A stretch of DNA of 64,000 bases from JAHEAO01 sp041633555 (GTDB lineage Bacteria; Pseudomonadota; Alphaproteobacteria; Rhodobacterales; Rhodobacteraceae): positions 1-64,000 of the forward strand of contig JBFKFZ010000013.1 of assembly GCA_041633555.1 (NCBI GenBank), written 5' to 3'. The number at the start of each line of letters is the position of its first letter. The stretch's first letter is position 1. Both the position numbers and the translations under genes were made by a program. This document shows positions 27,838 through 36,077 of this stretch, piece after piece. The notes under the pieces are model-generated. The model ran no database searches. It was not told the DNA's origin and was given only the letters and a program-made list of their open reading frames with translations.

Positions 27838-28866
27838 ATGACGCAGAACATCGCCATTTTGGGGGCCTCGGGCTATACCGGCGCGGAACTTGTCCGGCTG
27901 ATCGCTACCCACCCTTCGATCAAGATCGCAGCACTTTCGGCCGATCGTAAGGCCGGGATGGAAATGGCCGAGGTGTTTCCGCATCTGCGTCATCTTGACC
28001 TGCCGAAGCTCTCGACCATCGAAGAGATCGACTTTGCCGGGATTGACCTGGTTTTCGCCGCGCTCCCGCATGCGATGAGCCAGGAGATGATCAGCGGCTT
28101 GCCGAAATCGCTGAAGGTCGTCGATCTGTCCGCCGATTTCCGGCTGCGCGACCCCGCAGCTTACGAGAAATGGTATGGCAAGCCCCACGCCGCGACCGAG
28201 ATGCAGAAGGAAGCGGTTTACGGGCTGACCGAGTTTTACCGCGAAGAGATCCGGTCGGCCCGGCTGGTCGCGGGCACCGGCTGCAATGCCGCGGCGGTTC
28301 AGTTTGCCCTGCGCCCGCTGATCGAGGCGGCACTGATCGACCTTGATGACATTATCTGCGACCTCAAGAACGGCGCTTCGGGTGCGGGCCGGTCGCAGAA
28401 GGAACATATGCTGTTCATGGAGCGCAGCGAGGATGCGATGGCCTATTCGGCCGGCGGCAAGCACCGGCATCTGGGCGAGTTCGACCAGGAATTCAGCAAG
28501 CTGGCGGGGCGCAAAGTCGAGATCGTCTTCACGCCGCATCTGATCCCGGTCAATCGCGGCATCCTTGCCACCTCCTACGTCAAGGGCGATCCGGCCGCGA
28601 TTCATGCTGCGCTGGCCGCACGCTATGCTAACGAGCCTTTCATAGTGACGCTGCCATTCGGCCAGGCGCCGGGGACGGGGAATGTTCAGGGTTCGAATTT
28701 CTGTCATATCGGAGTGGTCGGGGATCGGGTGCCAGGCCGCGCGACGGTGGTCTCGGCGATCGACAACCTCAACAAGGGGTCGTCCGGGCAGGCGATCCAG
28801 AACGCCAACCTGATGTTGGGGCTTGAAGAGACCGCCGGGCTGATGCTGGCGCCGATCTTTCCGTAG
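27838..28866 (+). CDS. argC: N-acetyl-gamma-glutamyl-phosphate reductase
   Basis: A 342-residue NADPH-dependent enzyme of arginine synthesis that reduces N-acetylglutamyl phosphate to the semialdehyde. The Rossmann motif GASGYTGAEL is at 9-18, DLSADFRLRD near 96, and the catalytic Cys is in GTGCNAAAVQ near 147. A GHRH-like segment occurs as GKHRHLGE. GGGAGACAC precedes the ATG. ccmE follows after 12 bp. Confidence 0.95.
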   Translation: MTQNIAILGASGYTGAELVRLIATHPSIKIAALSADRKAGMEMAEVFPHLRHLDLPKLSTIEEIDFAGIDLVFAALPHAMSQEMISGLPKSLKVVDLSADFRLRDPAAYEKWYGKPHAATEMQKEAVYGLTEFYREEIRSARLVAGTGCNAAAVQFALRPLIEAALIDLDDIICDLKNGASGAGRSQKEHMLFMERSEDAMAYSAGGKHRHLGEFDQEFSKLAGRKVEIVFTPHLIPVNRGILATSYVKGDPAAIHAALAARYANEPFIVTLPFGQAPGTGNVQGSNFCHIGVVGDRVPGRATVVSAIDNLNKGSSGQAIQNANLMLGLEETAGLMLAPIFP

Positions 28867-28878
28867 GGAGCGAGACTT

Positions 28879-29322
28879 GTGAAGGGATTGAAGAAACAGC
28901 GCCGGATCCAGATCATCGCCATTGCGGCGGTGGCGCTGGCGCTGTCCACCGCGCTGATCGGCTATGCGATGCGCGACGGCATCAACTTCTTCCGCGCGCC
29001 GGCCCAGATCGTCGCAGAGCCACCCGGCCCGAACGAGATATTCCGGATCGGCGGACTGGTGGAGGAGGGCACGCTGGTGCGGGGGCAGGGCGAGACGATC
29101 AGCTTTCGCGTCACCGATGGCGCCGCCTCGATCCCGGTGAGCTATAGCGGCATCTTGCCGGACCTCTTCAAGGAAGGCGAAGGCATGGTGGGCACGGGAC
29201 GCCTTGTGAACGGTGTCTTCGAAGCCACGGAAATCCTTGCAAAACATGATGAGACCTACATGCCGAAAGAGGTCATCGACGCGCTGAAGGAGCAGGGCGT
29301 CTATGTCGATCCAAACATGTGA
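28879..29322 (+). CDS. ccmE: cytochrome c maturation haem chaperone CcmE
   Basis: A 147-residue membrane-anchored periplasmic haem chaperone of the system I cytochrome c pathway. One N-terminal membrane helix (about 10-30) leads to an OB-fold domain. The haem-binding His is H123 in LAKHDETYMP, the canonical LxxHDExYxP motif. The start is GTG with GGGAG upstream, 12 bp after argC. The natural partners ccmF and ccmH lie 1.8 kb downstream, separated by the decayed lysozyme/holin genes. Confidence 0.95.
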   Translation: MKGLKKQRRIQIIAIAAVALALSTALIGYAMRDGINFFRAPAQIVAEPPGPNEIFRIGGLVEEGTLVRGQGETISFRVTDGAASIPVSYSGILPDLFKEGEGMVGTGRLVNGVFEATEILAKHDETYMPKEVIDALKEQGVYVDPNM

Positions 29323-29448
29323 ATCGTGACGGCGGCCCGCGCTTCGACTATTCCTCGCGCGCCATTGTGGGCGCTCGAATGCTGCCTCTAGCAGCAATAG
29401 TCCCAGAGAAATAATTCTCCCGGGCGGACCTCCGTGCGGTCGGTTTCG

Positions 29449-29470
29449 GCGCCGTTAACTTAAACGGCGC
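29449..29470. terminator. hairpin downstream of ccmE
   Basis: Perfect 8-bp stem GCGCCGTT / AACGGCGC with a 6-nt loop, 127 bp after the ccmE stop. No immediate T tract follows, though a TTTTC lies about 20 bp later, so termination is uncertain. It could be a processing or stability hairpin within the argC-ccm transcript. Confidence 0.4.
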
Positions 29471-29507
29471 AGCCTTTGCGGTGTTTTCATTTCACCTAAC
29501 GGGCTGA

Positions 29508-30138
29508 TATTCCACGAAAAGCGCCGAGGCGATTGCAAAAGAGATCATTGCCCGCGAGGGCGGTTACGTGAACGATCCGGACGATCCGGACGATCCGGAC
29601 GATCCGGGCGGGGCGACCAATTACGGCGTTACCGTCGGCACCATGCGGCGGCTGAAGCTGGACCTGACCGGCGACGGCGAAGTATCGACCGCCGATGTCC
29701 GGGCGCTGACCCGCGAGAAAGCCAAGGGGATATTCATTCGGGGACTACTTCGTGCGGCCCCGGATCGGCGAGCTGCCGGTAGCACTGCAAGCCTCGGTCT
29801 TTGACATGTATGTCAATGCCGGCGCGAATGCGGTCGAGATCCTGCAGAGATTGCTGCGCGACATTGGCCAGGCGATCACGTTCGACGGGGTCATCGGGCC
29901 GCGCACGATCGATGCGGCGAGCTTTGCCCATGCCTCGGCCCCGAACCATTTGGCCGACGCCTACGGGATCGCCCGACGGAACTGTCACTACGCGCTGGTT
30001 GACCGGCGTCCGGCGAGCCGCAAATATGCCCGCAGGCGGGATGGCGGCAAGGGCGGCTGGATCGTCCGGGCCGAGGAATTCATCACTTCGCGCTATCATC
30101 TGACCGAGGCCGAGCAAGCATGCCGGGTTGCGGCATGA
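29508..30138 (+). pseudogene. glycoside hydrolase 108-type lysozyme-like protein, start lost and frameshifted
   Basis: Coding similarity begins STKSAEAIAKEIIAREGGYV, with the catalytic Glu in REGGY and the NYGVT motif of GH108 secretion-activator muramidases, and continues to DYFVRPRIGELP and a peptidoglycan-binding-like end (FDGVIGPRTIDAA, GWIVRAEEF). Two lesions are seen. No in-frame ATG/GTG/TTG precedes the conserved N-terminus (TGA at 29505-29507). A +1 shift lies in the GGGG run 29740-29743, where removing one G restores IRDYFVRPR. The NDPDDP loop is expanded by a 9-bp repeat. The natural role would be peptidoglycan cleavage with the holin that follows by ATGA overlap. Confidence 0.75.
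29574..29609 (+). repeat. 9-bp tandem repeat, four copies
   Basis: Three perfect copies of GATCCGGAC and one imperfect GATCCGGGC. They encode repeated Asp-Asp-Pro in a loop that is normally NDPDDPGG, so the array looks like recent slippage expansion inside the decaying lysozyme gene. Confidence 0.8.
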
Positions 30139-30669
30139 GGCTGATCGACGGGCTTCTGGGCCTGGTCTTCGGTGGCGGGCGTAACGCGATCCGCGAGACG
30201 ATCGAGGTCTTTCGCGGCAATGCAGAGGTAGGCGAGGCGCGCGATGCGGCGTATCGAACCGCTGCGCTGGCGCAGTTCGGCGGCGACTTCGCGCTGGAAC
30301 GCTGGGGGACTGTTCGATCGGTTTGTCGACGGGCTGAACCGGCTGCCGCGTCCTGCACTGGCCCTCGGGACGCTTGGCCTGTTCATCGGTGCGATGGTCG
30401 ATCCGATCTGGTTCGCCGCGAGGATGCAGGGGATCGCGCCTGTGCCCGAGCCGCTCTGCTGGCTGCTCGAGGCGATCGTGTCGTTCTACTTCGGAGCGCG
30501 GCATCAGGCCAAGGGGCAGGAATTCCAGCGCTCGATCCCGATGACACTGGCCCGCGCAGGCGATGTCACGGCGAACTTGAGCACGCTGCAGGCGTTGCAG
30601 ACCGGCGCGGCACCGATGCAGGCTAAGGACAATGCCGCACTGGCGGACTGGAGGACTGGAGGACTGGCG
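30135..30669 (+). pseudogene. holin-family protein, frameshifted
   Basis: The ATG at 30135 overlaps the lysozyme stop (ATGA). The first frame encodes MRLIDGLLGLVFGGGRNAIRE and a helix up to ALERW. The continuation GLFDRFVDGLNRLPRPALA, with membrane segments LGTLGLFIGAMVDPIWFAA and PLCWLLEAIVSFYFGARHQAKGQ, is in the +1 frame. Dropping one G from the five-G run at 30304-30308 rejoins them as ERWGLFDRF. The family is a cellular holin-like membrane protein paired with a GH108 muramidase. The frame runs on without a stop into a small ORF at 30670 through an 8-bp repeat. Confidence 0.7.
30646..30669 (+). repeat. 8-bp tandem repeat, three copies
   Basis: GACTGGAG, GACTGGAG, GACTGGCG in direct tandem at the end of the holin gene. 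The unit is not a multiple of three, so copy-number change shifts the reading frame of the holin tail relative to the ORF starting at 30670. Confidence 0.7.
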
Positions 30670-30846
30670 ATGCCCGACAGTGTCGTCGGCCCGTCGACCG
30701 AGCATGGACCCCGGGTGCTGCTGGTCGTCCACCTGCTTTACCGGGACGACCAGAAAGACCAGGCCACGCGGGACCTGCTGAACAAGAACACCTCGGTGCT
30801 GACCGAACTTGCGGTGCTGATCCGCGAGCGGTTGCCAAGGAGCTGA
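30670..30846 (+). CDS. 58-aa hypothetical protein (or holin C-terminal tail)
   Basis: The frame MPDSVVGPSTEHG continues to a helical Leu/Val-rich core and ends LTELAVLIRERLPRS. GGAGG 7 bases before the ATG makes an independent start possible, but the frame is also open upstream from the shifted holin, so it could be the holin tail after repeat expansion. No family recognised. Confidence 0.4.
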   Translation: MPDSVVGPSTEHGPRVLLVVHLLYRDDQKDQATRDLLNKNTSVLTELAVLIRERLPRS

Positions 30847-30857
30847 AAGGAACTGAC

Positions 30858-31019
30858 ATGGCGAACAAACTCACTGAAGCGCAGGCGCGCAACCGGATGG
30901 CGGCCGAAGAACTGGACCGGGCGTTGCGGGAATGCCTTGCCGCGATCAAGGACAAGCCCGAAGCCGTGGTCGAGGGCCGTTTCCGGGTGATCGCGGGCGG
31001 ACGCGTCGAGCGCGGCTGA
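30858..31019 (+). CDS. 53-aa hypothetical protein before ccmF
   Basis: A short ORF (MANKLTEAQARNRMAAEELD...) rich in Ala, Glu and Arg, predicted helical with a short beta-like end (GRFRVIAGGRVERG). AAAGGAA lies 6 bases before the ATG, and codon use is GC3-rich like its neighbours. It sits 11 bp after the preceding ORF and 66 bp before ccmF. Function unknown. Confidence 0.5.
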   Translation: MANKLTEAQARNRMAAEELDRALRECLAAIKDKPEAVVEGRFRVIAGGRVERG

Positions 31020-31085
31020 CCCCGCCCACCGATATGTGACAGGATGCCCATTGGCGCGGACGGCACTTCCGATTAGGGTCGCGTC

Positions 31086-33059
31086 ATGTGGGTCGAACTT
31101 GGACATTTCGCGCTGATTTTGGCGTTCTGCGTCGCGCTGGTGCAGGCCGTGGTGCCGATGGTCGGCGCGCATCGCCGGCAGGCGGCATGGATGGCGCTGG
31201 CAGAGCCCGCGGCGATCAGCCAGGTGATTCTGATTGGTTTCTCTTTCGCCGTTCTCACCTATGCATTCGTGAGTTCCGACTTCTCGCTGCGCCTTGTCGT
31301 GGCGAACTCCCATACCGCCAAGCCCATGCTCTACAAGATCAGCGGTGTCTGGGGGAATCACGAAGGGTCGATGCTCTTGTGGGTGCTGATCCTGGCGCTT
31401 TTCGGGGCCTCGGCGGCGGTCTTCGGCGGTAACCTGCCCGAAACGCTGCGTGCGCGGGTTCTGGCCGTGCAGGGCGCGATCGGCGTCGCCTTCCTGGCGT
31501 TCATCCTTTTCACGTCGAACCCGTTCCTGCGCATGGGTCAACCCCCGATGAACGGCGAGGATCTGAACCCCTTGCTGCAGGACCCGGGCTTGGCGTTTCA
31601 TCCGCCCTTCCTTTATCTGGGATATGTCGGGCTTTCGATGTCGTTCAGCTTTGCCGTTGCCGCGCTGATCGAGGGCCGTATTGACGCCGCTTGGGCGCGC
31701 TGGGTCCGGCCTTGGACTCTGGCGGCCTGGATGTTCTTGACCGTTGGCATCGCTTTAGGCTCCTGGTGGGCCTATTACGAGCTGGGCTGGGGAGGCTTCT
31801 GGTTCTGGGATCCGGTCGAGAATGCCAGTTTCATGCCATGGCTGATTGCCGCCGCCTTGCTGCATTCGGCAATCGTAGTCGAGAAACGCGAGGCGCTGAA
31901 GAGTTGGACCATCCTGCTGGCGATCCTTGCCTTCGGGTTTTCGCTGATCGGGACCTTCATCGTGCGCTCGGGCGTTCTGACCTCGGTTCACGCCTTTGCT
32001 AATGACCCCGAGCGGGGGCTCTTCATTCTGATCATTCTGGCCGTCTTTATGGGCGGCGCACTGACGCTCTTTGCCGCGCGGGCGGGTGCGATGGAGGCCA
32101 AGGGCGTCTTCGGCATCGTCAGCCGGGAAACCGCCCTGGTTCTGAACAACATCCTTCTGGCCGTTTCCGCCCTGGTGGTCTTTGTCGGAACTCTCTGGCC
32201 GCTGGTCGCGGAGCTGGCGCTAGGGCGCAAGCTCAGCGTCGGGGCACCCTTTTTCGACGCTGCGTTCACGCCCTTCATGGTGGTGCTGGCGGTGATCCTG
32301 CCATTGGGGGCGATGCTGCCATGGAAACGGGCGCGGATCGGCCGCGTCTTCCGCACGCTCATGCCGGCGCTGGCGCTGGCGGTGGCCTTGGGCGGGTTGG
32401 CATTCGCGGTGCAAACCGGGCGATCGGCGCTGGGGCCGGTCGGGGCGGCGCTGGCGGTCTGGCTGGTCACTGGGTCGCTCACCGATATCTGGCAGCGCAG
32501 CGGGCGCGGGGTTGTCCCGGTCAGGATCCGTCGGATCACGCGCTTACCGCGCGCGGATTGGGGCAAGTTCTTCGCCCATACCGGACTGGGGATCACGATC
32601 TTCGGGATTGCGGCGATGACCGCTTGGCAGGTCGAGGATATCCGGGTGGCCGAGGTCGGCGAGACATTCGACGTTTCGGGCTACGAGATCGCACTGAACT
32701 CGGTCGAGCGCGCCCGAGGGCCGAATTATCTGACCACCATGGCCGATATGTCGGTGTTCCGGAATGGCCGCGAAGTGGCGCGGCTATTCCCGGAAAAGCG
32801 GCTCTACCCGGTGGCCCAGATGCCGACGACCGAAGCGGCGATCGACAATGGTGTCCTGCGCGACATCTACCTTGTGATCGGTGATCCTCAGGATGCCGGC
32901 GGCTGGGCGGTCCGGACCTACATCAAGCCTTTCGCCAACTGGATCTGGGCAGGAGCGATCATCATGGCGCTTGGCGGCGTCCTCAGCCTGACCGACCGGC
33001 GCTACCGGGTTGCGGCAGGCGCACGCAAGGCCGGGCGAAATGCGGTGCCGGCGGAATGA
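31086..33059 (+). CDS. ccmF: haem lyase CcmF (cytochrome c maturation)
   Basis: A 657-residue polytopic inner-membrane protein of the haem-handling family. It attaches haem from CcmE to apocytochrome c with CcmH. The WWD-type segment WGGFWFWDPVENASFMPW lies at about 235-252. GVWGNHEGSMLLWVL (near 95) and many hydrophobic helices match the family, as does a periplasmic C-terminal domain (VGETFDVSGYEIALNSVERARGPNY). Its ATGA stop overlaps the ccmH start. Confidence 0.95.
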   Translation: MWVELGHFALILAFCVALVQAVVPMVGAHRRQAAWMALAEPAAISQVILIGFSFAVLTYAFVSSDFSLRLVVANSHTAKPMLYKISGVWGNHEGSMLLWVLILALFGASAAVFGGNLPETLRARVLAVQGAIGVAFLAFILFTSNPFLRMGQPPMNGEDLNPLLQDPGLAFHPPFLYLGYVGLSMSFSFAVAALIEGRIDAAWARWVRPWTLAAWMFLTVGIALGSWWAYYELGWGGFWFWDPVENASFMPWLIAAALLHSAIVVEKREALKSWTILLAILAFGFSLIGTFIVRSGVLTSVHAFANDPERGLFILIILAVFMGGALTLFAARAGAMEAKGVFGIVSRETALVLNNILLAVSALVVFVGTLWPLVAELALGRKLSVGAPFFDAAFTPFMVVLAVILPLGAMLPWKRARIGRVFRTLMPALALAVALGGLAFAVQTGRSALGPVGAALAVWLVTGSLTDIWQRSGRGVVPVRIRRITRLPRADWGKFFAHTGLGITIFGIAAMTAWQVEDIRVAEVGETFDVSGYEIALNSVERARGPNYLTTMADMSVFRNGREVARLFPEKRLYPVAQMPTTEAAIDNGVLRDIYLVIGDPQDAGGWAVRTYIKPFANWIWAGAIIMALGGVLSLTDRRYRVAAGARKAGRNAVPAE

Positions 33060-33502
33060 AGCGCCTGCTGCTGATCCTTTTGCTGCTCGCGAGTCAGGCG
33101 CTGGCGGTTCAGCCGGACGAAGTGCTTGACGATCCCGTCCTGGAAGCCCGTGCGCGCGAGATCAGCAAGGGGCTACGCTGCCCAGTTTGCCAGAGTGAAA
33201 GCATCGACGACAGCAATGCCGATATCGCCCGCGACCTGCGGCTCTTGGTGCGAGAACGGCTGCTGGAGGGTGACAGCGACGCCGAAGTGATGGCATTCAT
33301 CGTTGCGCGCTACGGCGAATATGTCCGGCTTCAGCCCAATGCCTCGGGGGCCAATCTGGTGCTGTGGATCGCGGGCCCCGTGATGTTTTTGGCTGCACTC
33401 GGTATCGGCGGGCTCTATGCGCAGCGACGAAGTGCCGCCGCCGTGCCAGAGGATCTGAGCCCCGAAGAAGAGGCGCGTCTGCGCGAAATAATGAAGGATT
33501 GA
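33056..33502 (+). CDS. ccmH: cytochrome c maturation thiol protein CcmH (CycL-type)
   Basis: A 148-residue protein with an N-terminal signal sequence, a periplasmic helical domain carrying the redox pair LRCPVCQ (C42, C45), and a C-terminal membrane helix near 95-120. It reduces the haem-binding cysteines of apocytochrome c. This is the short CycL form without the TPR (CcmI) part. It starts inside the ccmF stop. Confidence 0.95.
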   Translation: MKRLLLILLLLASQALAVQPDEVLDDPVLEARAREISKGLRCPVCQSESIDDSNADIARDLRLLVRERLLEGDSDAEVMAFIVARYGEYVRLQPNASGANLVLWIAGPVMFLAALGIGGLYAQRRSAAAVPEDLSPEEEARLREIMKD

Positions 33503-33566
33503 CGGCGTGTAGCCCTTTCCCTCACATCCCGTTGGCCTAGAGTGCTGCGAACCGAGCCAACGGAGA

Positions 33567-34349
33567 ATGCCCGTGGAGTATCAGACAATTGAACTGTCGG
33601 TGCAGGAAAGCGTCGCCCTGCTGACGCTCAACCGCCCCGACGTGTTGAACGCGCTCAATTCGCAGATGCGAGCCGAACTCTTGCATGCAGTGAAGGCAGC
33701 AGAGAAGTCAGCGCGAGTTCTGGTGCTCACCGGCACGGGACGCGCGTTCTGCGCCGGTCAGGACCTTGGGGACCGCGCGGCGGTGGGCAGCATAGATCTG
33801 GAGCGCACATTGCGCGACGAATATGAACCGATGCTGCGGGCGATCTACGATTGCCCAATCCCGACGATCGCGGCCGTCAATGGCGCCGCTGCCGGGGCCG
33901 GGGCGAATCTCGCACTGGCCGCCGATGTCGTGATCGCCGCCGAGAGCGCCATATTCCTTCAGGCCTTCACCCGAATCGGCCTGATCCCGGATGCCGGCGG
34001 CACCTACTGGCTGCCGCGACAGATGGGATTTGCCAAGGCGATGGGCGCGGCCCTGTTCGGCGAACCGATCCCGGCCGCACAGGCCGCCGACTGGGGAATG
34101 ATCTGGGAAGCGGTGCCGGACGACGAATTCGCGGCGCACTGGCAGGCCCGCGCGGCGAAGTTCGCGACCGGCCCGACCACAGCATATGCGCATATCAAGT
34201 CGGCGCTAAGGCAGAGCTACGACAACGACCTGACCACGCAGTTGAACCTCGAGGCCAAGTTGCAGGGCGAATGCGGACTGACGCGCGATTTCAAAGAGGG
34301 CGTACTCGCCTTCCTCGACAAGCGACCGGCCCGGTTCGAGGGCCGTTAA
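33567..34349 (+). CDS. enoyl-CoA hydratase/isomerase, PaaG-like
   Basis: A 260-residue crotonase-fold enzyme. Features are LLTLNRPDVLNALN at 16-29, the oxyanion hole GRAFCAGQDLGDR near 60, AAGAGANLALAADVV near 112, and the segment IGLIPDAGGTYWLPRQMG that is typical of PaaG (ring-1,2-epoxyphenylacetyl-CoA isomerase), where the conserved Asp replaces a hydratase Glu. No other paa genes are nearby, so a generic role in acyl-CoA isomerisation remains possible. It follows ccmH by 64 bp. Confidence 0.82.
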   Translation: MPVEYQTIELSVQESVALLTLNRPDVLNALNSQMRAELLHAVKAAEKSARVLVLTGTGRAFCAGQDLGDRAAVGSIDLERTLRDEYEPMLRAIYDCPIPTIAAVNGAAAGAGANLALAADVVIAAESAIFLQAFTRIGLIPDAGGTYWLPRQMGFAKAMGAALFGEPIPAAQAADWGMIWEAVPDDEFAAHWQARAAKFATGPTTAYAHIKSALRQSYDNDLTTQLNLEAKLQGECGLTRDFKEGVLAFLDKRPARFEGR

Positions 34350-34361
34350 GCGCGCCATGAC

Positions 34362-34715
34362 TCAGGATCGGCAGGCCCTGATGCTGTCGGCATGGACCCG
34401 GCCTAACTCGTTCGTGCGGCTCAACAGGGTGATGAAACCGTCGCCCTGCCATGTGGCCTCTGCCGTAACGGCATCGTCCCATGCTTCGCCGCGCGACGGC
34501 CCAGCATCGAGTCCCTTGAAATGGTCATTCCCGATGCGCTGGTAGGCATCCAGCTCCTGCTCGCCTCGTCCAGCAAGCAGACGATCCTCGATTCACTGGC
34601 AGACCGCAGCGTCCGGCCCGTCGCTAATCTGGCAGGTCTCGGCCATCTCACCGGCACTGGTGGGCAGCGTCGAGGCAAGCAGTAGGGCCACAGCCGGCCG
34701 GACTGAACCTGCCAC
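34362..34715 (-). pseudogene. decayed small secreted protein, possibly DUF1311/LprI-like
   Basis: Read on the minus strand, a GTG start (34715) gives a signal-like VRPAVALLLASTLPTSAG, then ETCQISDGPDAAVCQ and an in-frame TGA (34593-34595). The same frame goes on with IEDRLLAGRGEQELDAYQRIG and EAWDDAVTAEATWQA. After a frameshift it ends GFITLLSRTNELGRVH, with stop at 34362-34364. The Cys spacing and the late Trp region are reminiscent of lysozyme-inhibitor LprI (DUF1311) proteins. The family is a guess. What is seen is a signal peptide plus one nonsense and one frameshift. Confidence 0.4.
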
Positions 34716-34720
34716 CGGGG

Positions 34721-36016
34721 TCAGCGATTCTCCACGTCGACATAGTCGCGCCGCGTCGGACCGGTATAGAGCTGGCGCGGGCGGCCGATCTTCATGCCCG
34801 GATCGGTGATCATTTCTTTCCATTGGCTGACCCAGCCAACGGTGCGAGCGACCGCGAAGATCGGCGTGAACATCGAGGTCGGAAAGCCCATCGCGTCAAG
34901 GATGATGCCGGAATAGAAATCGACGTTCGGGTAGAGCTTCTTCTCGACGAAATAGGGATCATCGAGTGCGATCTTTTCCAGTTCCTTGGCGACCTTCAGC
35001 GTCTCGTTGTTCTCGATGCCAAGCAGGTCGAGAACCTCGTCGGCCGACTGCTTCATCACCTTAGCGCGCGGGTCGAAGTTCTTGTAGACGCGGTGGCCGA
35101 AGCCCATCAGGCGGAACGGGTCCTCCTTGTCCTTGGCGCGCCTGACATATTCGGGGATCTGGTCGACAGTGCCGATCTCGCGCAGCATCTCTAGCGCGGC
35201 CTGGTTGGCGCCGCCATGCGCCGGACCCCAGAGACAGGCGATGCCGGCGGCGACGCAAGCGAAGGGATTGGCGCCCGACGAGGAGGCCAGCCGCACCGTC
35301 GAGGTCGATGCGTTCTGTTCGTGATCGGCATGCAGTGTGAAGATCCGGTCCATGGCGCGGCTCAGGATCGGGTTGACCTCGTAATCCTCGGCCGGGACCG
35401 AGAAGCACATGCGCAGGAAGTTCGACGCATAGTCGAGATCGTTGCGCGGATAGACGAAGGGCTGGCCGATCGAATATTTGTAGGCCATCGCCGCGATGGT
35501 CGGCATCTTGGCCAGAAGCCGGATCGAGGCAACCTCGCGCTGCCACGGATCAGAGATATCGGTGCTGTCATGGTAGAAGGCCGACATCGCGCCGACCACT
35601 CCGACCATCGTCGCCATCGGATGAGCGTCGCGGCGAAAACCGCGGAAGAACATGTGCATTTGTTCGTGGATCATCGTGTGGTTGGTCACACGGGACTCGA
35701 AATCCTCCAGCGTGTCGGCCGTGGGCAGTTCGCCGTAAAGCAGGAGGTAGCAGACCTCGAGGAAATGCGACTTCCCCGCCAGCTGGTCGATCGGATAGCC
35801 GCGGTGCAACAGCACACCCTCGTCGCCGTCGATATAGGTGATGGCGCTGTCGCAGCTTGCGGTCGAGGTATAGCCCGGATCGTAGGTGAAAACGCCGCCC
35901 TGGGCGTAAAGCTTGCGAATGTCCAGAACATCGGGGCCGGCGGTGGGCGAATGGATCGGCAGTTCGACCTGTTTGTTGTTGAATGTCAGCGTAGCTGTCT
36001 TGGTCTTGTCGGCCAT
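34721..36016 (-). CDS. gltA: citrate synthase
   Basis: A 431-residue type II citrate synthase that condenses oxaloacetate and acetyl-CoA. The catalytic set is visible: LHADHEQNAST (His), GPAHGGANQAALEML (His) and the Asp in the C-terminal half near NVDFYSGI, with GFGHRVYKNFDPRA binding citrate/CoA. The ATG at 36016 is preceded by GGGGACAGGA; a frame extending to 36124 has no support. It is the last gene of the gltX-gltA pair, 61 bp apart. Confidence 0.95.
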   Translation of the reverse strand: MADKTKTATLTFNNKQVELPIHSPTAGPDVLDIRKLYAQGGVFTYDPGYTSTASCDSAITYIDGDEGVLLHRGYPIDQLAGKSHFLEVCYLLLYGELPTADTLEDFESRVTNHTMIHEQMHMFFRGFRRDAHPMATMVGVVGAMSAFYHDSTDISDPWQREVASIRLLAKMPTIAAMAYKYSIGQPFVYPRNDLDYASNFLRMCFSVPAEDYEVNPILSRAMDRIFTLHADHEQNASTSTVRLASSSGANPFACVAAGIACLWGPAHGGANQAALEMLREIGTVDQIPEYVRRAKDKEDPFRLMGFGHRVYKNFDPRAKVMKQSADEVLDLLGIENNETLKVAKELEKIALDDPYFVEKKLYPNVDFYSGIILDAMGFPTSMFTPIFAVARTVGWVSQWKEMITDPGMKIGRPRQLYTGPTRRDYVDVENR

Positions 36017-36077
36017 TCCTGTCCCCTCAATTGGTTCGGCCGTTCCCGTATGGGGCGGTCGCGGTTTGGTCGGGGAT

